The notes: generated from the sequence alone by a model not told the origin. A DNA stretch of 64,000 nucleotides from Evansella sp041820985 (GCF_041820985.1 NZ_JBGUAU010000010.1:129458-193457); one strand, 5' to 3'. Positions 36,763-46,538 are shown, counted from the first letter of the stretch. Made by a program: numbers and translations.

Positions 36763-37688
36763 CCAATTATCCTCTCTACTGTTTTATGAAGATTCTGTTT
36801 CTTTACAGTGAAGAAATCCTCTCCATCTTGTTCTGCAATACTCATTAAATATTCACCGTAATCATTTTTATATCTTTTTGCTAGTTCTTTTAGCTGACCA
36901 GCAGAAATATAAGACATTCGGTATGCAATTTCCTCAATACAAGCAACTTTCAGACCTTGCCTATTTTCTATTGTCTCAATAAAACGTGATGCATCCACAA
37001 GGGAATTATGAGTACCTGTATCTAACCAAGCAAATCCTCTTCCCAATGGTTCAATATGCAATTGGTCCATGGAAAGATAAGCTTTATTTATATCTGTAAT
37101 CTCTAGTTCCCCTCGATCAGATGGAGATATGGACTCTGCTATACTAACTACTTTATTGTCGTAAAAATAGAGACCAGTAACCGCTACATTGGATCTTGGA
37201 TTTTGAGGCTTTTCTTCAATGGAAATCACTTTATAATCCTCATCAAATTCAGCTACTCCAAAGCGATGTGGATCCTTCACCCTATAACCAAACACTGTAG
37301 CTCCCTCGGATCGTTGAGTTGCAGATCGCAATATTTCGACAAGTCCTTGTCCATAAAATATATTGTCTCCTAAGATTAATCCAACAGAATCGTCTCCGAT
37401 AAACTCCTTCCCTACTAAGAATGCTTCCGCAATCCCATTAGGTTGATCTTGCACTTCATAGGAGATAGTTATACCCAAGTGGCTTCCATCCCCAAATAAT
37501 CCTTTGTAACTTGGTAAGTCCCTCATTGTTGTTATTATCAGTACCTCTTTTATTCCAGCGAGCATAAGAATTGATAAAGGATAATACACCATCGGTTTAT
37601 CGTATATGGGTAATAAATGTTTAGAAATGATATTCGTTAATGGGAAGAGTCTCGTTCCATGTCCTCCAGCCAGCAATATACCTTTCAT
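36759..37688 (-). CDS. rfbA: Glucose-1-phosphate thymidylyltransferase
   Basis: Makes dTDP-glucose from glucose 1-phosphate and dTTP. The 309-residue protein opens with MKGILLAGGHGTRLFPLTN, followed by the RmlA substrate motifs PIYDKPMVYYPLSILMLAG, LGDNIFYGQGL, RVKDPHRFGVAEFD and IEEKPQNPRSN. It has a strong AAGGAGG site. The 117-nt gap upstream, which contains a near-palindrome around ATAGAATACGTATCTAT, may hold an internal promoter. A cluster copy separate from cell-wall rhamnose genes fits natural-product glycosylation. Confidence 0.95.
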   Translation of the reverse strand: MKGILLAGGHGTRLFPLTNIISKHLLPIYDKPMVYYPLSILMLAGIKEVLIITTMRDLPSYKGLFGDGSHLGITISYEVQDQPNGIAEAFLVGKEFIGDDSVGLILGDNIFYGQGLVEILRSATQRSEGATVFGYRVKDPHRFGVAEFDEDYKVISIEEKPQNPRSNVAVTGLYFYDNKVVSIAESISPSDRGELEITDINKAYLSMDQLHIEPLGRGFAWLDTGTHNSLVDASRFIETIENRQGLKVACIEEIAYRMSYISAGQLKELAKRYKNDYGEYLMSIAEQDGEDFFTVKKQNLHKTVERIIG

Positions 37689-37804
37689 TCCTCCAACCTC
37701 CTTCTTATACTTTAGTCTTAGAGAAAATCGAATGCTTTCCTATAGAAATAGATACGTATTCTATTTTCCAACAAGACTTTTCTTTCATCTTGTAATGTGA
37801 ATGA

Positions 37805-38764
37805 TCACCTACCTACCATGATGGAAGCATTATTACGATACCATTCCACTGTTTCACTTAAGCCATTATCTAGATCATATTTCGGTTTCCAAAGTAACTC
37901 CATTCTTAATTTATCCGTACGAGGCGCATATCGGTTATGGTCTCCCACTCTTCCAGGAACAGTCTCCATTAAAGAAAAAGGCCTGTTTGTGAGCTGCAAA
38001 ATTCTTTCAATAATTTCTCTAGTGGAGGCTATACAATTACTTGAAATATTATAAATCGAGTTACTAGTACCATGACACATGATCTTATATAAAGCAGAGC
38101 AATGATCTTTAACATGCATCCAATCTCTCATATGTGTTCCATCACCAAACAACGGAATCTTTTCCTCAAATAATGCTTTTGTTATCACTCTTGGAATCAA
38201 CTTATCCGTTGCTTGATATGGTCCATAATTGTTTGTGGACCTTGCTATGATTACATCCATACCAAACCTTTTCACATAAGACATTGCTAGTAAATCACTG
38301 CTTGCTTTGCTGACTGCATAAGGGTTGATTGGAGTAAGAGTGCTATTTTCATACACATGCTGATTCATTTCTATGGCACCGTAAACTTCTACACTTGAAA
38401 TTTGAACAAACCTAGGTACTTTACACTCATAAGCCATTTCTAATACTCTTTGTGTACCAAGGATATTATTACTAATAACCGATGTTGGATGATCATTACT
38501 TTGGTCTACATTCGTTTTTGCGGCGAAATTAACAACAACATCTACTAGGTTATGAAAGGAATTTCGGAGTGCTTCCGCATCCTCAATTCTCCCTTCTATA
38601 TGGTGGTAGTTGGGATTATTGGCAAACAACGCTACATTTTTACGGCTAGAGTGACTTGTTGTAGTAGAAAAGTTGATAACTACATCATTTGGATTCTGCT
38701 CGAATATATATTGTGTAAAATTTGTTCCAATGAAGCCAGCTCCACCTATTAATAGTACTCTCAA
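37805..38764 (-). CDS. Extended SDR, variant dTDP-glucose dehydratase-like protein
   Basis: About 319 residues from a TTG start at 38764 behind AAGGTG; an in-frame TTG at 38836 lacks a site. It is plainly related to the rfbB product downstream (LIGGAGFIGTNF, NPYAVSKASSDLLAMSY, GPYQATDKLIPRV, RDWMHVKDH) and keeps the Tyr/Lys pair. However, the catalytic motif reads SSVEVYG instead of STDEVYG, so the Asp general acid is Val and the Thr is Ser. It may act as an epimerase, a reductase-like sugar modifier or a non-standard dehydratase. Its exact reaction cannot be assigned. Confidence 0.82.
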   Translation of the reverse strand: MRVLLIGGAGFIGTNFTQYIFEQNPNDVVINFSTTTSHSSRKNVALFANNPNYHHIEGRIEDAEALRNSFHNLVDVVVNFAAKTNVDQSNDHPTSVISNNILGTQRVLEMAYECKVPRFVQISSVEVYGAIEMNQHVYENSTLTPINPYAVSKASSDLLAMSYVKRFGMDVIIARSTNNYGPYQATDKLIPRVITKALFEEKIPLFGDGTHMRDWMHVKDHCSALYKIMCHGTSNSIYNISSNCIASTREIIERILQLTNRPFSLMETVPGRVGDHNRYAPRTDKLRMELLWKPKYDLDNGLSETVEWYRNNASIMVGR

Positions 38765-38816
38765 TAAAACACCTTCTTTCGATTTATATAACTCATATTC
38801 AAGAAGTTTTTGTGCC

Positions 38817-40022
38817 TTATGATAATTGAGCTTCAATATCTTTCATTGTCATATTACGAGCCATTTTGTTTCGAAGTGGCGTATTATTTAGGATAAAGTA
38901 CACTGCTCTCCTAAAAAATTTTCCTGATGGAGTTTTCGCCATTAATAGTTTTTCTTGAGTACTTTGCAATTTATATAACCCTTTTACTTCATCAAAACGT
39001 AGCTTCTGGAATTGAAGTAGTACTTGTTCTGAAACAATATCTCCAGATAGTAATTGATCCTTAATTAGCCCTTTTAACAAAACTGCATCCTTCATAGCTT
39101 GAGTTATCCCCTGCCCTGCAATTGGCCCTATCGTATGGGCTGCATCCCCAATTAATACTAAGCCGCCTTTACACCAAGTTGTAGCTAATGCACCTGTAAC
39201 GGATAACGGTTGGAACACGGACCAGGAAGTAATTGTTTCCGTTAATTCGTCCTTCGCCTCAGGTATTGCTTTCACTAGGTTCTCAACAGTTTTTTCCAAG
39301 CTGTGATTTTTAAAGGTTTTCAATCCACCTTTAGGCATATCTATACCTAATTGCAATTTATTGGGATAGGAAGGCATTAATACTAGATATCCAGCTTCAT
39401 GGATACGCACTTCAATTTTTTCCTCCCATGTTGCTGGTTTTGGAATTTTTGTCCAAAGAATATCCATGTTGAACTCATGCTTGTGTACAGGGAAGCCTGC
39501 TAATTTCCTAATATGAGAGGCACGACCATCTGCTCCCACAACTAACTTTGTTTGTACATCTATCGAATCACCATCATTTGACTTGATTGTTATCCCTTTC
39601 ACTTCACCATTCGTTTCAATTAACTTGGAAGATGAATATCCCGATTTAAATACAAACCCTTCATATTTTTGGCACTCACTTAACATAAGAGGAAGAACGT
39701 GAGCTTGTGAGACATTCAACCCTGCCTGAAATTGATCTGAAATTTCGTTAAAAGTAAGGGATAAAAGAACTTTATTATGATCTAGAATTTGGTATCGTTG
39801 TATCGTTTCACTTCTTTGTTCTATTGCTTCTAAAATTCCTAAATGTTTCATCAACTGCAATGCTCCTGGCTGGATAAACTCCCCTCTAAACTCACGACTA
39901 AAATCTGTCTGCCTGTCTACAAGGACAACTTGGAAGCCCTCCTTCAGAAGTAGAAGCGAAAGTAGCATTCCCCCTGGCCCCGATCCGATAACACAAACAT
40001 CCGTTTTCAACATATGTTTCAC
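38817..40022 (-). CDS. FAD-dependent monooxygenase (aromatic hydroxylase family)
   Basis: A 401-residue class A flavoprotein monooxygenase. The FAD ADP-binding motif is VIGSGPGGMLLSLLLLKEG, the DG motif is VVGADGRASHIRKLAG, and the GD motif LIGDAAHTIGPIAGQGITQA is complete. Relatives hydroxylate or epoxidise polyketides and polyenes. Placed between the PPTase and sugar genes, it is probably a tailoring enzyme. The C-terminus overlaps the start region of the next gene's open frame. Confidence 0.9.
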   Translation of the reverse strand: MKHMLKTDVCVIGSGPGGMLLSLLLLKEGFQVVLVDRQTDFSREFRGEFIQPGALQLMKHLGILEAIEQRSETIQRYQILDHNKVLLSLTFNEISDQFQAGLNVSQAHVLPLMLSECQKYEGFVFKSGYSSSKLIETNGEVKGITIKSNDGDSIDVQTKLVVGADGRASHIRKLAGFPVHKHEFNMDILWTKIPKPATWEEKIEVRIHEAGYLVLMPSYPNKLQLGIDMPKGGLKTFKNHSLEKTVENLVKAIPEAKDELTETITSWSVFQPLSVTGALATTWCKGGLVLIGDAAHTIGPIAGQGITQAMKDAVLLKGLIKDQLLSGDIVSEQVLLQFQKLRFDEVKGLYKLQSTQEKLLMAKTPSGKFFRRAVYFILNNTPLRNKMARNMTMKDIEAQLS

Positions 40023-40091
40023 ACTAAACCCTCCCGTCCTCTGCTTTCTTCAATCATAATGATTGGTCTACTTTTTTTTGGAAATAGGTTA

Positions 40092-40835
40092 CTATGTTTT
40101 CTTAACATGCCGTACTGCGTCCTTTATCAACTGCCTTGTTTTCAACGTGTATTGTCTTCCCTCATTTTGAATCGCATAGCTTCCTATATAATTTGTTGTT
40201 GGAACAAAGGGGGTAATTTCCCATACATCTCGTTCTTTTGGATTTTGATAATAATAATGATACTTTCTCTCTCCACCAACACTTTTCATGATGTTCACTA
40301 ACTCAATATCGTTAAATGGGATTGCAATTCCTTTTCCCGTACCCTTTACAAATGCTTCTTTTGCGGTCCAAGAAAGGTAAAAATACTCTTTTCTTTCAGT
40401 TTCTGACAAAGAATGGTATAACGAGCGTTCACGAACAGAGAACCATCGCTTTATAATAGACTCACCAGTATATCTTTTTTTCGTATATTCAATATCAATG
40501 CCTACGGACCGATGAAGGGTAAAGATAAAAACGATCATATCTTTCGAATGGGAAAGATTAAAACAGAGTCCCATCTTATTTATCTTTGGATCAATGAATG
40601 GTTTACCAAACTCCCCATAGGAAAGCATTTTACTTTCAATAGGAAGTTGAAGATAAGATCCAATCAATTTTCGTAATAAATATCTACCAACAACATAGTA
40701 GTTCCTATCCCTTTCAAAAAGAAATCGCTCCGCTTTCATCCGTTCATCATTACTTAGTATCCCTATGAAATCAGTAGCCTCCGATGACCAGTCAGCAAGA
40801 TTTGCAGTCCAAATATGTAGTTCATTTGGCTCCAT
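40092..40835 (-). CDS. Sfp-type 4'-phosphopantetheinyl transferase
   Basis: Converts apo-ACPs to holo-ACPs with the phosphopantetheine arm of coenzyme A. The 247-residue, two-lobed protein has the Sfp signatures SVGIDIEYTKKR and YLSWTAKEAFVKGTGKGI, plus the N-terminal RDRNYYVVGRYLLRKL and CFNLSHSKD. It should serve the two ACPs of this cluster. The ribosome site before 40835 is poor, so expression may depend on coupling with the upstream dehydratase gene, 43 nt away. Confidence 0.94.
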   Translation of the reverse strand: MEPNELHIWTANLADWSSEATDFIGILSNDERMKAERFLFERDRNYYVVGRYLLRKLIGSYLQLPIESKMLSYGEFGKPFIDPKINKMGLCFNLSHSKDMIVFIFTLHRSVGIDIEYTKKRYTGESIIKRWFSVRERSLYHSLSETERKEYFYLSWTAKEAFVKGTGKGIAIPFNDIELVNIMKSVGGERKYHYYYQNPKERDVWEITPFVPTTNYIGSYAIQNEGRQYTLKTRQLIKDAVRHVKKT

Positions 40836-40878
40836 TTGTATATCATAAACATGCTGAGAAGTTCAATTCAACGTCATA

Positions 40879-41322
40879 CTACACTTCCTCCGGTATAAAA
40901 AATATTAGTTCTCCTTTAGCCGCCTTCACCTTCGTATCACCAATCGTAATCAACACCTTAACGGTCATGTAATTACCAAAGGAATCCTTTTTTACAGAAG
41001 TAATGTGTAAACTGTCTCCTGGGCGCCCTGGATGATAAAATTTAAAATCTTTCGTTTGTACTAAATAACCACTTTTCGGCTCTGCATCCTCTGTATCATC
41101 TATCGCAAACAACATACTCGCTTGAGCAGCCATTTCAATCATTAGCACTCCAGGAACGATAGGATCTCCTGGGAAGTGGCCACCAAAAAATGCTTCGTTA
41201 TAAGTTAAGTGCTTAATACATTTAATTTCGTTCTCATTTTTTTCTACAATTTTATCTATAAACAAGAATGGTGGAGCTTGCTTCAGCAGTTCATGGGGTT
41301 TTTTTTCTAGCTTTGTTATCAT
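40879..41322 (-). CDS. FabZ-like 3-hydroxyacyl-ACP dehydratase
   Basis: A 147-residue single hot-dog domain. The FabZ active-site helix is complete: FFGGHFPGDPIVPGVLMIEM with catalytic His and Glu and the following AAQ. It should dehydrate 3-hydroxyacyl-ACP intermediates after the ketoreductase, giving the double bonds of the polyketide chain. It has a strong GGGAGGAAGAAA site. Being cluster-borne, and next to an enoyl hydratase/isomerase, it is unlikely to be the housekeeping FabZ. Confidence 0.9.
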   Translation of the reverse strand: MITKLEKKPHELLKQAPPFLFIDKIVEKNENEIKCIKHLTYNEAFFGGHFPGDPIVPGVLMIEMAAQASMLFAIDDTEDAEPKSGYLVQTKDFKFYHPGRPGDSLHITSVKKDSFGNYMTVKVLITIGDTKVKAAKGELIFFIPEEV

Positions 41323-41336
41323 TTTCTTCCTCCCAT

Positions 41337-42116
41337 TTACATTAGTTTTTTCAAATGAACATTCTTTAATTGATTTTCAATAGTTGGCTGTTTGAATGCT
41401 TCTACCACAAGTTCTCGTTCCATGTTTAATTGCTCTTCTAAGGAGTGATGATAAGAAAGTCGAAGTAATCTCTTCGTATGTTTTATGACATCTGATGGAT
41501 AAACAGAAAATTGATCCGCAAGTTCTCGTGCTCGTTCCATCATTTCATTTCTTTTTGAAAACGACTCTTGGAAGATACCCCACTCCTTTGCTTCGATTCC
41601 CGTAAACATCGTTCCAGTAAAGAGTAGCTGTATCGTTTTTGTCATACCGATCAATTTCGGCAAGAAATAACTAGCACTAAGGTCTGGAGTTACTCCCATA
41701 GATAAAAAGCTTTCAATAAACTTTGCATTATTTACCGTTAAGCGGTAGTCACATGCTAGCATGATGTTTAGACCACCTCCATAGGCGTATCCGTGAATAG
41801 CTGCGATTGTTATTTTAGGTGACTGATAGATTTCCATGATGAACCTATTATAGAGAGATATCACTTCATCTAACTGGCCTTCTCCATCATCACGATTCTT
41901 TAATTCGATTAATTGTTGTATGTCCGGACCTTTTGAAAAATGCGCTCTCCCAGCACTCTGAAAAAGAATCACTTTACAATCCTGTTGACTATTTGCCTCC
42001 AGTATTGTCTCTAAGAGTTCCCTTGCCATTGTAAGGTCGAGGCTATTCTTCGTCTCGTTATTATTCAATTCTATACATCTGATAGATCCACTGTCTGATA
42101 CTTTGATCATTTCCAT
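41337..42116 (-). CDS. Enoyl-CoA hydratase/isomerase family protein
   Basis: A 259-residue crotonase-fold protein. The oxyanion-hole segments are HFSKGPDIQQL and IHGYAYGGGLNIMLACDYR. The usual second catalytic Glu is replaced by Asp in SMGVTPDLSASYFLP, as in double-bond isomerases of the family. It may shift or isomerise double bonds in the ACP-bound chain, comparable to crotonases of polyketide beta-branching or polyene clusters. It overlaps the upstream flavoprotein gene by 10 nt. Confidence 0.85.
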   Translation of the reverse strand: MEMIKVSDSGSIRCIELNNNETKNSLDLTMARELLETILEANSQQDCKVILFQSAGRAHFSKGPDIQQLIELKNRDDGEGQLDEVISLYNRFIMEIYQSPKITIAAIHGYAYGGGLNIMLACDYRLTVNNAKFIESFLSMGVTPDLSASYFLPKLIGMTKTIQLLFTGTMFTGIEAKEWGIFQESFSKRNEMMERARELADQFSVYPSDVIKHTKRLLRLSYHHSLEEQLNMERELVVEAFKQPTIENQLKNVHLKKLM

Positions 42117-43627
42117 ACCACTTCTTCCTTTTTAAGAGCAGTCTCTTTTGACATCAGCTTTTCAAATAACTTATAGCTGGATAGAAGAACGGATACAACT
42201 CCGCCCCCCGGATCTGTCCAATGGCCTGATAAATACAACCCCTTGATAGGAGTTTCATGCTGTGGCCGTGTTGTCATCTGCTTTTTCGTTTGCTCCCAAC
42301 CATATATGGCACCAAAACTATTATTGGTGTACCTCTCCATAGTTAAGGGGGTTCCCGATTCAACGAAATCTATATGTTCTGATAGACCTGGGATTGCTTT
42401 TTCAGCTAAGGTAATTAATGCCTTCTCGTATTCCGGTTTCAAACTCTTCCAATCTCCTCCAATATCATAGGGCACTAATGTAGTAATAATGATAGTGTGC
42501 TTTCCTTCTGGAGAAAGACTAGGATCCACTAAGGATGGACACGAGATAGCTAATCCCTTAAGCCCCTTTATTCCAAGTTTCTTAAGGTCGGAATGACTTT
42601 GAAAAATATGATCATAATCATAGTCTGTGTAAACAAACGTTTCATGAGATAGACCCATATCCTCTAAAGGTAAATCTGTACCAATAAATACCTCAAAAGC
42701 AGACATGGATAAAGTTAAGCTATCTACCTTCTTACGATACCTAGAGGAAAACTTTTCTACCCCAACAAGAGAATGAATCATTTTCAGCATATCTCCATTA
42801 GAGATAATAACTGGCGCTTCAATATAATGGCCTTTCTTAAGGAAAACTCCTTTCACTGCCTTATCTTCTACTTCAATTTTTGTTACTTCGGAGTTAATAA
42901 ACACATCTCCACCACAAGCTTCAATTCTTTTCACAAAAGAATCAGCAAGCGTTTGGAAACTCCCCTCTAAATAATAAATTCCTTCTTTAAAGTAACTCAT
43001 TATTGCATAAGAGAAATACATTGCCGAACCAGCAGTAGGAGAAGCACCGTAATAACCCCATAAAGCAGCGAGCATAAATTGTAGCTTTGGATCATCAATA
43101 AAGCTTTCTAGCATTTCATGAAATGTTAAGGAACGATACTTCATTACTAATGGATTAGAAAGAGCTGCCAATGGACTTTCAGCATGCAACATATGGATGG
43201 TCGCATCATATAAGTCTTCCATTTCCTTTATGAGATTTTCAATATTCTGCCTTTCATGTGGAAACATAGTACTATAGGAATCTATAAAACTTTGTACTCC
43301 AGCGTGAACAGTAAATTGATGTTCCGGATAAACAGCAGTATAAACTTCATCCAATTTTATAAAAGGAAGAGTATCATCTAAGCCTGCTTTCCTAAGCAAG
43401 TCATGTAATAATCCATCTCCCTCCGCACCTGCCACAATCCTAACAGCTGAATCAAAAATATATTTGTTTCTCCTAAATGAGTGAGCATATCCTCCTACCC
43501 GGTAGTGCTTTTCTAAGACTAATACAGAATAACCTTCCTGTGCCAGATAGGTTGCTGCCCCCAAACCACCTATACCAGCACCAACTATAATGATGTCATA
43601 TTTATCTTTCATTCGTTTTTTTGGCAT
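42107..43627 (-). CDS. CrtI/CRTISO-like FAD-dependent oxidoreductase (second copy)
   Basis: 506 residues with the amine-oxidase/phytoene-desaturase fold. The N-terminal dinucleotide motif is IIVGAGIGGLGAATYLAQEG, followed by the CrtI-type VLEKHYRVGGYAHSFRR. The C-terminal FAD motif is IKGLYLSGHWTDPGGGVVSV. It shares its layout with the copy at 49094-50620. The relatives (carotenoid isomerase, retinol saturase) act on conjugated polyenes, but no phytoene synthase or prenyl transferase is present. A role on the polyketide chain (isomerisation, desaturation or saturation) is therefore the better inference. Strong AAGGAGGATCT site. Confidence 0.88.
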   Translation of the reverse strand: MPKKRMKDKYDIIIVGAGIGGLGAATYLAQEGYSVLVLEKHYRVGGYAHSFRRNKYIFDSAVRIVAGAEGDGLLHDLLRKAGLDDTLPFIKLDEVYTAVYPEHQFTVHAGVQSFIDSYSTMFPHERQNIENLIKEMEDLYDATIHMLHAESPLAALSNPLVMKYRSLTFHEMLESFIDDPKLQFMLAALWGYYGASPTAGSAMYFSYAIMSYFKEGIYYLEGSFQTLADSFVKRIEACGGDVFINSEVTKIEVEDKAVKGVFLKKGHYIEAPVIISNGDMLKMIHSLVGVEKFSSRYRKKVDSLTLSMSAFEVFIGTDLPLEDMGLSHETFVYTDYDYDHIFQSHSDLKKLGIKGLKGLAISCPSLVDPSLSPEGKHTIIITTLVPYDIGGDWKSLKPEYEKALITLAEKAIPGLSEHIDFVESGTPLTMERYTNNSFGAIYGWEQTKKQMTTRPQHETPIKGLYLSGHWTDPGGGVVSVLLSSYKLFEKLMSKETALKKEEVVWK

Positions 43628-43636
43628 AGATCCTCC

Positions 43637-44404
43637 TTACAATTGGTAGCATTCTAATTCATTTTTTACATCACTTAAAATATCTGAAGCTGTTGCTCCA
43701 TCCAAAGCTCTGTGATCGAAGGATAATGTGACTCCAAGCATGGGTCTAATCACGACCTCATCCTGAATCACTACTGGAGTATCCTTCATCCTTCCTACAC
43801 CAAAGCTTAAGGTGGAAGAGATAACTGGATAAGCAAAATCTATTGGACGATGTCCAAAGGAAGTAATAGAATAAGTTCCTAATAAATGCTCCCTTTTTGT
43901 AAAACTATTGATAAATTTGTTGTAAACAATTTGACCCAACATAAGAGGGAGAGATTGCAGTCTTCTGATTGGTTCAAATTCTTCCATATCATCAAATGAA
44001 CTATCTCGGAAATAAGTAACCTTCTCTTGAATAGAATGGATAGATAATTGATCCACGTTTTGTATTAAACCAGAAACAACCGCTCTCGTTCCATTTATGT
44101 TTTTGTCGATGGTAATCTTTGCGTGCGTTTCCTCATAGTAAGCTACTTTAGGTAAGATCATTCCTTTTACCGCAGATTTTGCTTGAGGATATCGTTGGAT
44201 TACGGTTCCTATTTTCTCTATTAGAAAAGTTATATAACTATATTTCATCCCTTTTTCTTCCAATAGTTTGTTCCTACTATTTATAATTGCGGTCATATCT
44301 ATTGAAGTATTAATATGGACAGTTGGATAATTTCTTGCGTATTTTAAAAAGTAAAACGTGTGTGCTCTCTCTTTGGGAAATGGGAGTATTTTTACCTTGC
44401 TCAC
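43637..44404 (-). CDS. 2-oxoacid dehydrogenase E2-type acyltransferase (tetronate cassette)
   Basis: 255 residues comprising only the catalytic domain of the dihydrolipoamide acyltransferase fold, with no lipoyl or E1/E3-binding domain. The C-terminal active-site motif is SFDHRALDGATASDI (His231, Asp235). In tetronate pathways such proteins (Agg4-like) acetylate the hydroxymethyl group of the tetronate, preparing it for elimination to an exocyclic double bond. The GTG start overlaps the ACP stop, behind GGAGGTACTACGA. No E1 or E3 genes are nearby, so it is not part of a dehydrogenase complex. Confidence 0.85.
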   Translation of the reverse strand: MSKVKILPFPKERAHTFYFLKYARNYPTVHINTSIDMTAIINSRNKLLEEKGMKYSYITFLIEKIGTVIQRYPQAKSAVKGMILPKVAYYEETHAKITIDKNINGTRAVVSGLIQNVDQLSIHSIQEKVTYFRDSSFDDMEEFEPIRRLQSLPLMLGQIVYNKFINSFTKREHLLGTYSITSFGHRPIDFAYPVISSTLSFGVGRMKDTPVVIQDEVVIRPMLGVTLSFDHRALDGATASDILSDVKNELECYQL

Positions 44405-44634
44405 TCGTAGTACCTCCGAATGATCTCTGCAAGCTCTCCAATAGATTTAGATCGATTATATTCATCTAATGGTAACCTTACGCCTAACTCCGTCTCGATG
44501 TTCGTTAAGATGCGAAGTGAGTTGACAGAATCCCATTCATCAATCTCTTCAGGACCTATTTCTCCTGATAACGCATCTTCTTCTACATCGATAACATCAG
44601 CAATGATTTCTATTAATTTATCTTGGATATTCAA
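44401..44634 (-). CDS. Acyl carrier protein for the glyceryl unit
   Basis: About 77 residues. A four-helix ACP with the phosphopantetheine Ser in EWDSVNSLRIL. It lies between the FkbH-like and E2-like genes, the place of the glyceryl-carrying ACP in tetronate clusters (Agg3, RkF type). The likely start is TTG at 44634, which overlaps the stop of the FkbH-like gene and has GGAGG 7 nt upstream; the frame is open to 44673. It differs from the chain-building ACP at 50684. Confidence 0.88.
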   Translation of the reverse strand: MNIQDKLIEIIADVIDVEEDALSGEIGPEEIDEWDSVNSLRILTNIETELGVRLPLDEYNRSKSIGELAEIIRRYYE

Positions 44635-46538
44635 TTGACTGCCTCCTTCCATTTGTATTTTACGGTGATCCAAGGAACTTCCTTCAAAGGTTCTTGAAGG
44701 TCATGAACATAAAGAAGATGGGAAGGATTGTCATCTATTGTTTGAAACCCATGCGATTGGTAAAGATCTTTTACATACCCATTTTTGTTCGTTGGGATAT
44801 ATTCTCCATAAATTTTCTTCACAGAATGGCTATTTGCTACCTGGATTACTTCATTGAGTATTGCCGTTTCAATTCCTCTAGAAAAGACTCTACAGCTCAT
44901 TAACACATTTCTAATCCATATAGTACTTTCTTTGTTTTCTATCACTTTCTCGAGGATCACACTGCCTACGATTCCATAGTCACCAAATCGATCTCTTGCT
45001 TGAAACCCTAATAAAATAAATTCTGGTTTCTCCATCATGCTCTCCATTTGAGATTGCTGATAGCGACGGTTTGTTAAATTAAATTGATTCGTTCTTAGAT
45101 TCAACTGTGTGAGTCTCGGTAATGTAATAGGATCTGGTTCTATGATAGTCACCTCAATATCTAACCCTTTTAAGTAATCATCCATAGTGGCTACCTTTTC
45201 CCTAAACAATTGTCTCTGTTCTTGCTGCTTATATTTCACCGTGCGCTTCTTATCCTCTTCTGTTATTTCCAGCGTATTAAACCATCCTGGGGATAATAGT
45301 TCCCTAACATAATTCGCTGGCTCTTCAGAAATTTCAGGAACAGTTACTTGACCCACGTGATCTCTTACCATCTTGCGTTCAAATGGGTTATCATCGATAA
45401 AAACAAGACTATCCATACCTATATTTAACTTTCTTACAGCAGCTTTTATATTTTCGTGCTTCATTTCCCAATTGGCAAAAATCATGACAAAGTCCTCTTT
45501 TTTCAATTCCATATTGGGATGAGACAGGAGTGCTTCTTCTACCGTTGATCTCTCATTTTTACTACATATCACTAATAAAACACCTTGCTCCTTCAACTGC
45601 TTTATTTTTCTTTGAAAATCTAAAAATGCATTTCCTGGATAATCATGGCCTAATTTAATTCCTTCCACTCCATCATCCCCGATAATTCCACCCCAAAGGG
45701 TATTATCTAAATCCAGAATTAAACATTTTTTAGCGAGACCTTTCTTCGCTCGTAATACTTTCACTGTCTCAACAGCGAATTCCATCATCATAGCTTCGTT
45801 CATGTTTTGTTGTGCATAATAGTACAATCTAGAATCTGGAACTGCTGCTGATGGTAGTTTTTGAATCATAATACTTGGATCAATGACTATTACCTGCTGA
45901 AACTCATGTGATAATTCGAGTAAGCCAATTTCAAATTTTCGCCACTCCGTACTTAACTTCGCTTTGTTTTTATAATCAAGTATTGAATCGTAAGTAATTG
46001 GTGACATAGGAATGGAATTCAGTAAAATATCTCCATCACATTTCTCTTTATATATGGTGAGTAATCCTCTTATTTCTTCTAGTTTTCTACTTGCAACTTC
46101 CTTTATGTCTTCCGTATTCCACGCTATAGGTAATTCGGAGAGTAGAATATTCTCGTCCAATATGCAAAGTGTGATATCAGGTTGATACTGATATAATTCA
46201 CTGAATTCGTTTACTAGTTCATATTGATATTGATTAAAATTTGCTACATAAAACGTCGGCCAAAGATTCTTCTCTAACATAAGGACACGAAGATAATTGG
46301 TTATGGAATAACACGTAAAATTACTTACGATTGCAATTTTAACTTCCTGTATATCATCCATCCGCTCTTGATTCCAGTCACTTACAGTGACATCTCTAAG
46401 TATATGTCCGATTTTCTCCATTTCTGTCGGACTACCTACCGTTCGGATGAATCCAGTAATTGTCTCTCTACTACTTGCAAACTTTTTTTCCTTTCGAATA
46501 TGCTTTAGTATCTTTAGAGAATCCTCATGATTAATCAC
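44631..46538 (-). CDS. FkbH-like HAD-family glyceryl-ACP synthase
   Basis: Takes a glyceryl group from 1,3-bisphosphoglycerate, removes the phosphate and loads it on an ACP (established for FkbH, RkE and Agg2). The 635-residue protein has an N-terminal SGNH-like domain, then the HAD motif CLILDLDNTLWGGIIGDDG (DxDxT near residue 276) and FIDDNPFERKMVR. A C-terminal GNAT-like segment (LNLRTNQFNLTNRRY, IYGEYIPTNKNGYVKDLYQ) is typical of full-length FkbH proteins. The GTG start at 46538 has GGTGGGAG upstream; the frame is open to 46592. It is coupled to the following ACP gene. Confidence 0.92.
   Translation of the reverse strand: MINHEDSLKILKHIRKEKKFASSRETITGFIRTVGSPTEMEKIGHILRDVTVSDWNQERMDDIQEVKIAIVSNFTCYSITNYLRVLMLEKNLWPTFYVANFNQYQYELVNEFSELYQYQPDITLCILDENILLSELPIAWNTEDIKEVASRKLEEIRGLLTIYKEKCDGDILLNSIPMSPITYDSILDYKNKAKLSTEWRKFEIGLLELSHEFQQVIVIDPSIMIQKLPSAAVPDSRLYYYAQQNMNEAMMMEFAVETVKVLRAKKGLAKKCLILDLDNTLWGGIIGDDGVEGIKLGHDYPGNAFLDFQRKIKQLKEQGVLLVICSKNERSTVEEALLSHPNMELKKEDFVMIFANWEMKHENIKAAVRKLNIGMDSLVFIDDNPFERKMVRDHVGQVTVPEISEEPANYVRELLSPGWFNTLEITEEDKKRTVKYKQQEQRQLFREKVATMDDYLKGLDIEVTIIEPDPITLPRLTQLNLRTNQFNLTNRRYQQSQMESMMEKPEFILLGFQARDRFGDYGIVGSVILEKVIENKESTIWIRNVLMSCRVFSRGIETAILNEVIQVANSHSVKKIYGEYIPTNKNGYVKDLYQSHGFQTIDDNPSHLLYVHDLQEPLKEVPWITVKYKWKEAVN

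Noticed and set aside
43637..44404. Subunit of a pyruvate or branched-chain dehydrogenase complex
   Set aside because: It has no lipoyl or peripheral-subunit-binding domain and no E1 or E3 genes nearby; the tetronate context explains it better.
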